From assembly GCA_007922195.1 (NCBI GenBank), contig ML682067.1:3373157-3437156 (forward strand): a DNA stretch of 64,000 nt, read 5' to 3'. Under the pieces are notes generated by a model. That model ran no database searches. It was not told the DNA's origin and saw only the letters and a list, made by a program, of their open reading frames with translations. Position numbers and translations under genes: made by a program. Shown one piece after another: positions 10,701 through 24,700 of this stretch. Every line of letters begins with the position of its first letter. Within the stretch, counting starts at the first letter, position 1. This stretch comes from Podocnemis expansa. Lineage: Eukaryota > Chordata > Testudines > Podocnemididae.

Positions 10701-13700
10701 TTTTCAATAATGGATATTATATCAAATACTCTGGACACAAAATAGAGATCAAAAAAGAAACAAAGCTCTTCCTAAGACAAATATTCAGTTCTGCCTACTT
10801 CACTGATATCTGAAGTATTCAGGGGAGGAATTTTTTAAAATAGTGAAGTACTTTATTAGTGTACAACTGATCCCGTAGTACATTTTCCAGCAATTGCGAT
10901 ATTCCTCACAGGTGTTTGGTTTTGTGATTTCTTCCCCATGCCAATGTGTTGTTTAATCTCTTTCTATAAAACCTTTTCAGTAATTTTTTAAACTACAGGA
11001 ATCACATGCATCTGATTTTTTCTTCCCCACACAACTGTTGTATTCTTACCTACCATATCCATTTCTACTCCAGTTAATTTCATTTCATTTACTGGATTTA
11101 TAACCAGTTTCTATCTGTATTGAACTGGAGATTCAACAGTAACTTACTCACTTTAACTAGTAAAGTATCATAGGAGCTATTCCCTTACTAAAGCAGAGAA
11201 CATGTGGTTGTCATAAGATATAAGAGTTTTAAATTACTGAGGCAAATCACATAAGGCAATTATTTTGGGATAAAATTATACAAGCCAAATTTTACTCCAT
11301 GATATATAGTGGAAACATTCTATTACTTTCCTAATGTTGCAAAACTCTCTATATAATAAAGCAACACATCAGATATCTATCTATCTGGAATTCATAATTT
11401 GTTGGGCTTTGACCCCAAGAGCTATAATTTTGACCAGTTTCTAAGACTTAAATATATACAGTAATATCTAGAACAAAGTAAACACCTCTATCTCTGAAAG
11501 TCATGACCTTTAACAATTCAACCCCCATAACGAACTCCTCATTTACATGAGCAAGCTATACTTTAGGAAACTCAAGTATAACATGGGCAAATCTTAGCCC
11601 TGGTGCCTTGTCACAAGCCAGGCCTCAATTTGGTGGCCAGGTCCCTGGATTCGATGGCACTCTGGAAATCTATTGGCAGCAGCTTTATATTACAATAAGA
11701 AGGTTCTAAACAATAAAATGTAAAAAAGAATGGCCATTTACACTGATATGAAATCACACTTCATGCTAATCTCACAGTTTCAAAATGCTGCAGATTTTTG
11801 TATGGATAACACACAAACAGATTACAGACATTATCAAGAAAAGCAGGGGGGCTTAATTGCTGGGAAAAAGGACAGCTGTGGCTTTGCGGACAGTGTTGGA
11901 CTGGACAAAATTCTGGCTCCACTGAAATCAATGGGAATTTTGCTACTGACTTCATTGGGGCCAGGGTTTTGCCCATTATCTGGGTATTCCTGCAAAAGTG
12001 GTCATCAGGAAAATGTTAACAGGGATGACATTTAAACTGCCATCTTTGAATTAAAGAAAAAGTAATGATCCATTGAGAGGGATCAGTTCTCTGTAAACTT
12101 TTGTTTCAGGCTCCCTGGAAACGTATGCATCATTTACATTAAGCTCACTTGAAAGGGTAATCCTCACTATCACAAGGGATAGACAGATATCATGCAATTT
12201 TACTCACTTTCAGAGCATCCCCTTCATTGCCTTCCATTACTTCTAAGATGAGTGCAGCTAATATATTAAAGCCTTGGCAATATCCAACTGATTTATTCCA
12301 TCTAGCATAAGCCAGCAGAACTCGTTTCAACACAACTCGGTCCTGCTCCGCCTCCTGGCCACAGTAAGAACTACAGCCAGTTCGATGAAGATCCTAAAAA
12401 AGGAAAGATATTTGAGATAGCATCCTGTTTCACTCCCCACTTCATGTCTCCCACATCTTGCCAAACAGACACACGCACAACATTAGGCTCCCACGATCTG
12501 AAGATATTTCTTTTTATTTTAAAATATTTAGTTTATTGAAGAAGCAGTGACAGAGTTCCACCAACTGGCTTGAGTCCAAGAAAGCTGGTTTGACCTGCTT
12601 TGAGCAGGGAGTTGGACCTCCTGAGATTCTTTCTGATCTTAATCTTCTATGATTCTACGAAAGCCTTGAGTTCTAGTAGGAACTAAGCCACCAGCTCACT
12701 TGATTTCCTTGTTCCCAAGCAAACAAAGCAGCAAATTGGGTGTAAAGATGACCACTCTGTAAACCAGAGGGTGTATCTGAAATGGTCCTAAATAAATTAC
12801 CAAGAGAGAGGATAGCATCAGACAAATATCAATATAGTTACAAGCTATCTTCAAAGAGGTAAAACATAAATAGCTAACAAATTACTTTTAAAATGTTCTT
12901 TTGTAAAGTGCTGTTTACTTCTGAAAAACCATAAAATCCCCCCAAAAGTGTAAAAAGAGAGTTGTACCCATATATTAGGCAGAAGCCCAAAAGAGAAATA
13001 TTACTTCTTCAAGTGCTGTTTGGATGCATTCAGTAGTAGGTATCTCCGTGCCAGACCACCAGATTGGTTGGAAAACTTTTGTCCTAGCCTGTCAGGAGAG
13101 GGTAGGCAGCCACCGCCCCCCTACATTTACGGCCGCCTCCTGACCCCTCCCCAGTTTTCACTTCTTCCGCCTTGCGCGTCAGATCTGGAACGTCCACTCC
13201 TTGCAAACGCAAGCAGCCTGTCCTCCTTCTATGAGCTTTTCGCCTGACTGGGAGCACCTTTTTGTGGACGTAGTTCCACCACAGGAGTCTTCCACCATCA
13301 GACTGGTACATCGCCAACTACCGCCTAACACGCCAGGGTTCAAACCCTGCTCCGAGTGTGGCAAGGCCTTCCCTCTGGATGACCCCCATGGGAAGAGCCT
13401 CCAGTGCTTAGGCAAAGAGCACTTGGTCTCAGCCTATTCCCTGTGTGTCCGTCCTTCAAACCTTGGACAATCAAGGATAGGGAACAAAGGCGCCATGCCC
13501 TAGCCTCTGAACAGCCTTGGCACTCTCCACCCGATGCTTCAGGTTCCCAACTAGCGCCAAGACTTAGCTCGGCACTGGAGCCAACACGGCACTGTGCCAC
13601 CGGTGGCAGTTGCAGGACAACCTCAATGCCAACCCCGGCGTCAACCCAGTGCCTCGGCACCTTGGCACCGCTCGAAGTTGCCCCTGGCACCGCAACCCTG

Positions 13701-16700
13701 GCACAGTCCAGTACTGCCGGTACAAGGCTCGCCCCGGTGCCGATCACTTTCACCTCTGGCACTGCAGGCCCGCCACAGCCCGGTGCCATTGGTGCAGGGC
13801 TCACCGCAGCACTGCCCACAATCACCTTCGGCACCACAGGCTCGGTACAGCCCGGTACCAATGGGGCAAGAACCTTCTCAGCCAGGCAGCCCCCCTTCCT
13901 GGGTAAAGACTTACCTCGGGCCCGCTCAGAGTCGTTCCTGGTGCTGACAACTCTGGAGGCAGCGGAGGCCGCTTGGGCACTCCTCCTGCTACCCACACCA
14001 CCTTCCCCAACTCCAGTTAGAAGAGGCAAGCCGGCCTTTATTTCCAAGACCTGTGTCCATCGTGGACGTCATCGCTCCCCCTCACCACAAAGTCCCCCAT
14101 CTTCCACTCCACTGGGCCCCAGTACCTTAGGGCCATCCCCATGGCAACATAGTACTTTGCCATCCCTGGTACCACCCTTGGAATCACAAAGTCCTTCTCC
14201 TGCCTTAAGCCTGGAGGAAGGCCCATTGAGGGGCTCCAAGCAACCCTGCGCCACACCTCTGCACTGTCGCTCTTCCATTTTCGTCCCCAAGAATGGTCCC
14301 CCCGGGAAACCCCTTCTCCTCTGCGGCAAACACCTGGTACCAGGCTCGTATAGCGGCAACCTGTTTGCGCACTTTGATTTGGTGCACCATGCTACGGCCA
14401 ATTTAGGGATTGAGGTCCAGCCCTCCAGTCCCCCTCCAGACACCCTGTTCGGGCCAGCCTTTGCCATGGCAGAGCCGCTGACAGTTCTGATCCACCCAAG
14501 CGTTTGGGACCTAACACCTTCCCGGTGGCAGAGTCCTAGTTCTACTGGCCCGGTCTTGGTCACAGCAAGCTTAAAGTATTGGGTTCCCGAGTTGGACTTC
14601 CCCTCCCTCGCCGATCACCCAGTCCCTCCTAGTAACGTGGTGCAAATGGCGCTAGGCCAGGGTGAGCCTTCTAGCGACCCCCTCCTGGCTTCTAGGGAAG
14701 CCAGGGAACTGGACCTCCTGGGCCATTAAGGTCTACTCCTCCTCAGCCTTCCAACTTTGGGTGGTGAATAATCAGCCCCTAACCAGCAGGTATTCGTTGG
14801 ACGTGTGGGAGTCGGTCACAAAATTCCGACGCTTGCTCCCACTAGAGGCCAAAGAGGAGTATGATGCATTCCTAGAGAAGGGCAGAATAATCTCTCAGGT
14901 TCTGCTTCTCTCGGCCCAAGACGCGGTGGATACAGCTGCCCACACTATGGCCTTGGCTGTGACTATCCACCGAGTGGCCTGGCTTAGGGAAGCCAGGGTG
15001 CCTCCCACTGCACAGCAGGCACCTCCCGAAACCCTAACCATGGTGGGCACCACGCGGGACCCTAGGGGAGAGGTCAAATACCTCAGCCTCCTCCCATCAG
15101 GGCCTTTTTCCCCCCCTCAAACTTTATGCGGTGACAAGCCGCCCTTTTTTCCCCCCCCTTTCTTACATGACCCCGGGGACAGAAACTTAAATCCCCCCCT
15201 CCCCCACCACCATCAGCCCATCTCTAGGGTGTTTCGGAGCCTCTTTCCCCCTTTTTCACCTGCAAGGAAGGTCCCTGCCCCAGTTGACTGCCACCCCATT
15301 CCCATAATCAGGGGGGAACAAAGAACTTATGGGGACCAGCCCTGTCTCAATATTGCGAACAGGGGTGAGCCAGTCCTTGGCCCTGCCCCCTAGTCTTGGA
15401 GGAGACACGGGCCGCGTAACCCAAGTCCCTCTCAGCCATCGAGACATCTACATGGAGGCCCAACACCCAGACATCACTTAGCAGTTGCTACTTTGGGGCT
15501 CTTATTGGAGAAGAGAACAAAGCCCCTCCCTCCCTTCAGGTAACCCTCAACCAGCGACTCCTGCACTCAAAAGCGGCAAGACAGGCCTTGCCAAGGCCGA
15601 GAAGTGCATCTTATAATAGCTCCAGTCACGACTGCAGATGCTCCGGCACGCATAGAGACAGGTGCTCATCTGGACATGCGGAATCCTTCCCACCTACCCG
15701 ACAGTCCTACATCAGGTAGGACCCATTCTTGTTCCTACAATGGGGAGGGACACCTTGGACGCCTCCCCTCTCTAACACACCGGTCTGCATGCTGGTTAGG
15801 TCAGCCCTGCTGGGTCCTCAGACACCTCTACGATAGAAGTGACCCCCCCCCACCACCCTACCTGTCAGGTGGAAACGTGATTCGCCTTTTATCATAAGGG
15901 GTCCTATGCTCCAGGGAAGGCCAGGGCAGAGGTGTTCAACTCCTGCCCGCCCTCTCCCTTTCTCTAAACGAAGGAAAGCTGATGCTACGTAATGGCCTCC
16001 TCTCCTTCTTTGGGCACTCTCCGTTATCATCAGGACATCCTGTTATGGGAGTCCTTATCTTAGGCCCCCCTTCCAAGGAAGCGGTGGTGAAACCCTCTTC
16101 GTATCTCCTCCTCTTAACCTCTGAAGCAACAACTTAAGCTCACCTGACCTGGAATCTACCAGATCCAGGAGCTCAGGGGGGAGGAAGCATTGTCTCTCCC
16201 CCAAAACAGGCGAACAGCAGTGGGGAAGAACCCATTTTGGGCCTCCCGAGCTAATGCTCAGCTACCACGGCATCAGTCCGCTAATAAGCTCCATGCGCAA
16301 TACTGTGTTCCATGCATGGAGGTTCCCCTACTGGGGTGTTCGTATATGCCCCATCCTAGCCCACCTCGCTTCATTGATCGTTTGTATTCTTGGCCTGGGG
16401 CACTGCTCCCTGGGCATCTGGCAATTTGCTACACCTTGTTTGGTGACCTGAGACACAAAAACTGTTGCGTAATCGCCACATGATACTTGATAACGGCAAT
16501 TACCAAGGCCATTTTTGCTTCCTTCACTCTCTTGAGGGACAAAAAAAGAGAGAAGGAACAGATGTAAGAGAAAACTCATTTCCAATGTGCTCAGAAATTC
16601 AGAGGCCTGTATCCTCCATGGGAAATGCCACCCAGAACATTTTCCAGGATGGAGGTTATCCACCTTGATTGGTTTCTCTAAAACCCAGGGTACTCCTGCC

Positions 16701-19700
16701 GTACCACGGTTGACACTCCAAGAGTAGTTTCACTTCCCAGGTGGTCGGGAGGAGACCTCTCCTTCCTACTGTAACCCATATCAGTTGAGGTAGTTCTGCC
16801 TTAACGTGTCCTTATCTCCGGCGCACACATAGGTGCAGCGGAGTTGAGACAATATCATTTCTGGCAGTGCCCTAGGCACGTGAAATCTTATTCCTGATAT
16901 TTGAACTTCACGAGCCCTCTGGCCACCTTGACTAAGTGGCCAATTGGTGGCATTGCATTTGTTTCCCACCTTCCCTTCTCCCATCCTTCACACATAACTT
17001 CCTCCAGGCAGTCTTCCTGGTGCTGGAATCCTGAAGAGAATGTAAGGCCCAATAGGCCAGCTCTCTCTGTGAGTCCTCACGCTTACCGAGGTACTTATAG
17101 GTACCAAGACAACAGCACTGCCTAAGGCCATCATGCCGCCTTATAGGTGCTAGTGATTGATGCTTGACGGAGGAGAAAGGGCATCCAAGTATGCACTAGC
17201 AGCAACCTGGGACGCAGTGGTGTTACAGCTAGTGATCCGAAGTACCCTTCCAGCGGTAATCCTCAGGGTTCTTACACTATACACGGCTGGAAGTTTGCAC
17301 TTCATGCGCTTAACCTAAGGACCTTTGGCCCAGCATGCCAGGTGCTACTCGTTGCACCACCTGTGGCTTCTGTCTTCATTGTACTAGCATAAAGCGTCTT
17401 CTTATAGACCCTTCTTGATTGAATTCGGTAGTACTTATTCCCTCATACTGTTATGTACTTTAATTCTTACACCCTTCAGCCATGTACCTTAAGGTCCCGT
17501 CCGTGGCCAGTTCAAGGGATAATGTTCATCCCTTCTATGGCTATCTACGTAGACTGCAGCCATCATGGCTAGGCCTGTAACCCTTTGGCTTTCAGCATTT
17601 CTCTTGTAAGTCCACGCTGGAGGTCCCCTATGGCCAGTCATTTACCCTCTGGCCTTCATATCTTATGCTATATCCCTGGATACAGCAATTAATGCATTTC
17701 CTCCACGTTAGTCATGTTGTGCTGATTCAACTCTCGTTTAAGGTGACGCCAGTCTGTTCAGCCCACGCACGCTTGCCTCAGCTGGACTGGACCTACCCCC
17801 TGCTTTGAGGTGGCCCCACAGTTGTTGGTTCTCCCTCGCCAGGCCAAGAGCCTAGTTGCCCTCTTGGCTCCTGTTAGAACCTCGTTCGCTGGGCTTCTCC
17901 CTTCTGGGGTGGTTTGCTGTGCTGTACGCGGAAGAGCCAACTCCACCTGCCGTCCATCAACATGGCTAATAGTCACCTATTACTGAATGCATCTGAGCAG
18001 TGCTCAAAGAACAACAGTGGATTACTCACCACTAACCGTCCTCCTTCGAGATGGGCTGTTCGGATCCATTCAGGTCCCTCCCCTCCATCTGGAGTTGGCA
18101 ACTCCTAGGAACCGGAGAGGGGCTGGGAGGCAGCCGGATATATAGCCACTGGGTGGCGTGGGGGGCGGTGGCCACCAAACCTCTCCTGATGGGCTAGGAC
18201 AAAAGTTTTCCGACCAGTCCGGTGCTCCAGTATGGAAACACCTATTACTGAACGGATCCAAGCAGCCCATCCTGAAGAAGGACGGTTACTGGTGAGTAAC
18301 CCACCGATATCTCTTGTTGTCAAACACTTTTCTGCCTGGGGAAAGAATTACAAATGTGAATTTCAGTGAATGAACTCTCTGATTTCTTGACACTCTAAAC
18401 CAGACATGGCCAAACTGTGGCTTGCAAGCCACATGTGGCTCTTTAAAGAAAAATTGTGGCTCCTGGAAGAGCACGGCAGGAAACAGGGGCAAGAAATGGG
18501 CAGTGGTCAGGGACATCAGAGAGCCGGTGGCATGGTAAGAGCTAGAAGGGAAAAAGCAGCGTGGTCAGAGCCAGCAGGGGAGGGGCAGCACTGTGAGAAC
18601 CCGGAAGGGAAAAAGCAACATAGTCAGAGCCAGCAGGGGAGGAGCAGCATTGTGAGAGGCGGCAGAGAAAAGCAAGGTGGTCAGTTAGATGCAAAGACAA
18701 GCATTCAAAGTAAGTAAATGTCAGATTCTACAGTTTACCCACACAATATTAATTCTACCCTCCTTGTCTGTATGTATTATGATGCAGTCTTTAATTACAT
18801 CATCACAGGCTTCATTCATTGCACAAACTGGATGCACAAAGAGGCAGAATTAAAGTAGCACCAGCAAGAAGTCTGACCTTCTGAGTATGATTTTTTAAAT
18901 ACTTTCCTTTTTGATATTGTTTTCTGGGTACATATTTTTAAAACTGGCAACAAAAATTGATCAAGAGCAAGTCTACAATGAACTACAGATAAGTGATGAT
19001 AATCTAGCAATTTAAAACTGAAAAGCAATTGTAAATTAATTTTCTTTTTTGAAAATCACCTGGGATTTCCAGATATTGTAATATAATGCAAAATTATTTC
19101 TCTTGTGTTTCTATTTTGAGAATAAAATAAGAATCATCAGAAATGACTGAAAATTGACACAAGTGTTACATCCAAAACCACTGACTGCTATTAAAAAACC
19201 TCTATTAATTTAAAGAATATTACAAGTACTTGTTATGCATCATGATTCATTTTCAGCATGCAAAATGATTTAGACTTAGGATAGACCACCACTACAGAAA
19301 ACTGGCTTTAGAAAAAAAAATTCCTTACGTCCATTGAACAAATGCACCTGTGACATCAGTACTGTATGTCATCTGTTTGCAGAAGGAACTGCTAGTACAT
19401 ACATTTATAAGAAATTTTTAATTAATATAACTAAGTCAATTACCAAGATAATTTACATTCATTGCAAAGTTCAATAGCAGCACTATACTTCCACTGATTA
19501 AATACCATTCAACATGCACTGTCTTCTTTGTTGTACAGTCAAAATCCATTTGTATTTCAGTGCAGTCTTCATGAATGACTTTATGGGTATCTGAGCCCAT
19601 TAGACAAGAGAGTAACTGTTGTGAAGGGCTGAGGATGGAAAACTGTGTTGTAAACTTTCTGAAAAAAAATTTCTCACCAATAAAGATTTTACTTTGTATT

Positions 19701-21724
19701 ATAAAAAACAAATAATGATATTTAGAATTGATACAGGGCCTGACCCCAAACTGAATAAACTCAATGGGATTTTTTCCACAGTCTTCTGTGCACGGACTCC
19801 AAAGCACTTACTGAAACAGGCTCTGATCTTGCACTTTCTGTCCCCATAAATTCTCATTGATCTGTTGTGATTCTGAATAGTTGGAAAAGGTGTCCCTGTG
19901 TGCGTCTCTTCATAGGATTAAGATGAGAGCAGTGTTTTCCCTTACTATTACTTTCATTTTAAAATTAATTGTGTCTGATTGTGTCCTCAGACCTTTTGTT
20001 TTCACTGTCCATGAGTATTTTAGTGAACAAGTTTACTGGCAGAAATGTTGGCAGGAAAGAGGGGGCATGGTCAGGACCAGGGTGGGGTGGGGGGCAGAAG
20101 TGCAGCATGGTTGGGGAGAGCAGAGAAGCAGCAGCGTGGTAAGAGACAGCAGGGAAGCAGCAACAGGGGTGGGGGAGGGAAGCCTGATATGGTCAGAGAA
20201 GCCGCAGCATGTTTAGATTTTCTCATAGGTCCTAATGCAGCTTACTCGTTGTTAAAATAAAATCATGTTTTACAAGTCCTAAACATGATGTGGAATACTA
20301 AGAAATGAAAATACAAAAGGAGAAAAGTTTAAAACTGAACATAGATTATTTTCAATTTTTGGCACAACTTACTGCTGTGAAGCATCATGTTCCACAATGA
20401 AATTCAAAACATTGTGCAATACTTAGAGATCAGCATCTGAGAGAGCTTTTACTTACTGCATTGACAAGTTACTGCCCAAATTTTAAAAAAAACTTGCCAC
20501 AAGCCTGTAGTTTTCTACATCTAGCGACAGCTAAGTTTTTACCGTGTAGGCCTAGTTTCATGGTAACCCTAAATAATTATTAGAATCTGACATTAATAGG
20601 ATCAATATTTGCCCTATTTTTATGATAAAATTAAAGTGCGCAATGAATTTTAAGCTTAGTACTTTTGGAGTAGGTAAAAATATGTGGTAATACACCTCAG
20701 TGCAGCTCTCGAAGGTTTAATAATCGACTTGTGCAGCTCTTGAGTTCCGTAAGTTTGGACACCCCTGCTCTAAACTATGGAACGTTGTACTAGAGTGGGT
20801 GGTTGTACGTAATTAATGTTAATTAACATTATTGCCTGCAATTTCAAGTTCAGTTCTAGAAGTGAACACATAAATTTAATGCTGTTATGCACACTATTTT
20901 CCGAAAATCTTTTTCACACAGTGCTTGAGCAAACTCTTGTTGTTCTAGACCAGTGGTTTTCAAACCTTGGGTTGGGACCAAGTACTGAGCTGCCGACCCT
21001 CAGATACTGGGTTGAAGCACCCCTTGCTACCATCATTAGAAGCCTGGAATGCACTGCTGATAGATGTAATTGTTGGGTGATGGGCCTAAATGATATTTTT
21101 TCAACTGGGTCCCAAGGAAAAACATTTGAAAACCACTATTCTAGACATGCATTCTCTGTAACTGCACTTTGTGTTAGCAAATGAATAAAGCTGACACTAT
21201 TTTGACATACAAAGAGAATATAAGAACTATTTGCATCGGACTGGAAAAATATTGCTAGACTCCTGATTTTTTTATGCCAGCAAGGAACACGTTGTTCTGG
21301 AGGCTGTAACTCATTTGTGAATGAAAGGCACAATCATGTACAGTACTTCTTAATTTTTACTGAAGTATTGTACAGACAGTATCTATAATTTAGAGTTACC
21401 AAGTCCAGGTACTGTTTTTCAAGCAATTTCTCATAAATATAAGCATAATCACATAGTTGTACTGGTGCTAAAGCAAAGATGGAATTTAGGAGATATTCTT
21501 TTCCATTACATGATAAATGCAAAACAGACTAAGCTGTAAGACACTAGAGCTATTTAAAACATAATTTGAATGATACTACTCCATCCCAAAACTGGCTCTT
21601 AATTTAAAATGAAATGACACAAGAACTGAAAACCAAACAGAGTGAAGAGTATTGCATTACTACAGATTATGTGACAATGTGGTCAATTTATTACATGACA
21701 GGTCGCTTGGATACCAGCAAGAGA

Positions 21725-21755
<31 letters not shown>

Positions 21756-24700
21756 ATTTTTTTTTTTTTGGTAGAAAACAAAGTCCACCAAAAACTTAAT
21801 CAGCAATTTGCAAGACCATTAATTCAGCAAGGGCAATCTTTAAGCAACCAAACATCACTCTTCACAACAGATCATGACGTCCCCTCTAGAAGGGCAAGAG
21901 GACTTCTTTACAAACACATCCAAAAATAACTCTGGGCTTTAAGCATCCCATGACTGAAAACATAGTGACAATTGAGAACATGTAGAAAAATGCAGTTTAC
22001 TGAAGATGAGTTACCTTCTTACAGCTAGTTCCCTCCATACACAGATGTGGCTCACTCTCTCTCAAGTGGGAGAGAGGACTCAACTTCCTCTCCCTGGCCC
22101 CACTCCACTCAAGCTTCTCCACAGAGATATGAACCGGGGAAGGGCTGGAGTGTGGTTAGGCCAGAGAGGCTGTCTCCCAGCCAGCCTCATAGACTTTGGG
22201 AAAAGGTACTGTCCAGTCCCAGGCTATACTGTTTTTTCCCCATGTAGTCTTCCTAACTATTGGCAAGATAGCACAGGACCAGAGGCAAGAGACCTTTGAG
22301 GGACTGACTTGTAAAGGTGCAAGATTTCTGCCCAGATGTGTCTGGAGACCCGCAAAATTTTGGGGCAGGTGATGTTATTCCTGTGGGAATTCTGTGCCAA
22401 ACAATTAAAAAATTCTGAACCAAAAAAGGAAAAGCTCCATGCAGAATATTTTAAAATTGTGCAAATTTAATTTGTCAATAAATAAATGTGGAGGCTCCAG
22501 CATGGCAGTGGGCACTAGCTTCACAGAGATGGGAGACACTGTGCAGGCCTTGCCCTGGGCAAGGACTTGCTGGCAAGCCTGCACCAAACCCAACATAGCG
22601 CAAGGGCTGAGTGTCATAAAAACACCCTAGGACCCTGACCCTCCACATCCCAGCTGTGAACAACAAGGCTCAATCCAGAAGAAGCTGCATGTGGACATCC
22701 AACATGGGGTAAGAAGGTTCTGTGCCGGGCAATATCAGTGCAGATGGCTCAGTGGGGTTGTGTGGGTGGGTGGGGGGATCTGGATGTACAGGAACTTCTT
22801 GGGGGATTCTGGGTGCTGGACAATGGGTCTCTTACAGGGTGGATTCAGCAGGCTGGGGGGGTATCAGACGTGGTGGGGTGGGTGTCCAGGTCCAGCTGGT
22901 TGGAGCTCAGGAGGATGGGGGTCTGAGTGGCAGGGGGCTCTGCATGTGCGGGGGTGTGGGGCAGGCAGGGGTGCACTCAGGGAAGTTTGGGTGTAAGGGC
23001 TCAGCAGAGGAAGCTGGATACGGGGGAATGCCAGACACAGTGGTTGAGGCTCAATGGAATGGGAGTTGGGCAGATGGGTGAGCAGCTCTTCACACAGTGA
23101 CCCTCTCAATGGGGGCAGGAAGTGGGGAGGAGGAGTGCACAAATTCCTGCAGCCAGAGAGCTTTCTTGAAGTGGGTCTGACCTAACTCCAGGTGCTTCTT
23201 CTAAAGATAGCAGCTGAACCTGCTAAAGGGTAGCAGCGACCCACTGGGGTGTCCTGAGCAACCTTCCCTATAGAGATTTAGCTCTCTGCCAGCTGTCAAC
23301 ACAATTCCCCCAAACTGCAGAGGAAGAGTGCATGACTGCACTCCTGGCTTCCCTATCAAAAAGTCATTTTTCTTCAGGGAAGCAAAGAAATCTGTGGAAC
23401 ACATGAATTGTGTGTGCAGCAAATGAACCCTCCAAACAGTGCAGGATGTGATGACCTCTATCCCTCCCCGTGCATCTTCCCATCTCTATTTGTTGAGAAG
23501 GGACAAAATGAGCAATACAAATCAGAGGGCATCACTGATCAAAGCAAGAGCAAAATGCATCTTTTGTAACTTCTCCCTCCATTACTTCTCTCTGAAAAAC
23601 AGGCACGCTGAAGGTGGAAATCAGTCAAAAAGAATTTTCCATCAACAACAGCACTGAAATAAATTATGTTAGTGTATTTCAAGCAAATTAATATGTATGT
23701 GCCCAGAGGAACAGTAATAGTTGGCTAATAGACCAAGGATAAGTAACTTTCAGGAGCACAGTAGCAGAAAATTAAACAAATTCAACACCTCCCAATAAAA
23801 CAATTATTTATTTTCTGGTGGTAGGAAGGGGAAAATAATTTACACACACAAATGTATCAGCCAAAATGCCAATTACCTTTACAATCTGAATACCCATGGA
23901 GTCGTCATCAGGATTACTTCTGTCATTGAAAGTAAAGCGCATAGTTTTATCCCAGTCAATTGCTATACTATGTAAGTAGTGGTCTGCAAGGGTCAGCCAA
24001 ACCTAAAGATATAAGCAACACAGTAACAAACTGCATTATTTCACTCCTAGTTTAAAATAAGAGCATTTTATACATACTTGTACGTAATTCAATGAATCTC
24101 ACCACTTCTAGACAGGTGTGACTTTCCTTTAGATAAAAGAAAGAAGAGAAGAACAAGTCTTTTTCTGTGTTAAACTTCTTTATAAATAAATGTGATATCC
24201 CAGCTTTCTAAAATGAAAATAGAGGGCCCAGTCATGAAGTTATTATTCAGGTAGAATTCCTACTGTCATCCATGGGAAATTCAAGGCTCCAGTCATTTTC
24301 TGCAGACCCTCTATATGACTGCCTTCCATGCATGAGAAGACTTGAACTGAGGGTGGTAGGTTTCTTCACAGAATTATACTGCACAGATGTAGGGGGTTAG
24401 GAACCCAAATGTAAGGGAGAGTCTGATCTGCAAGACTAGTAGATGTAGGACCAGGTATACTGCTCACATCATCCCTTCCATCACCAGATAATCAACAGAG
24501 AATCTGTTGTAAAGAAAACACAACCCCAGGTTGCCCATTCCACAAACTTCATGATGAAATGACCTGCTGAAAACTCAGCAAGAGAAACCATCTAGAATTT
24601 CTGTGGCACTTAAAGACTAAAAAATTTATTTAGTGCATGACCTTTCGTGGGAGAAAACCCCACTTCGTCAGATGTTCTGAAGATGGGGAAACTTACAGTG

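Larger units (their letters stand above)
13004..18302 (+). mobile_element. DIRS-type retrotransposon with both inverted termini and internal complementary region
   Basis: The left end (from TTCTTCAAGTGCTG) and the right end (up to GGTGAGTAACCC) are inverted repeats of each other for about 150 bp. Shared landmarks are GGAAAACTTTTGTCCTAGCC and CAGGAGAGG followed by CCACCGCCCCC. At about 17965-18100 lies a segment complementary to the left end followed directly by one complementary to the right end. That is the internal complementary region of DIRS elements. A gag-like region with a zinc-knuckle block fills 13.2-15.1 kb. I find no reverse transcriptase or recombinase in the remaining part, so this looks like a non-autonomous or decayed copy. 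It sits in intron 4, opposite in orientation to TBC1D30. Confidence 0.85.
12394..23876. other. TBC1D30 intron 4, overview
   Basis: This 11.5-kb intron contains, left to right, a CR1 tail, the DIRS-type element, the 2.4-kb hAT element, a 188-bp hAT element, a TG microsatellite and a GC-cored DNA element. I see nothing recognisable in 12394-12589, 12661-13003, 21150-21720, 21780-22370 or 23440-23876. Confidence 0.7.

Noticed and set aside
13340..14047. 235-codon minus-strand ORF
   Set aside because: It overlaps the plus-strand gag-like ORF in GC-rich DNA. It has no motif and is a shadow of the plus-strand frame.
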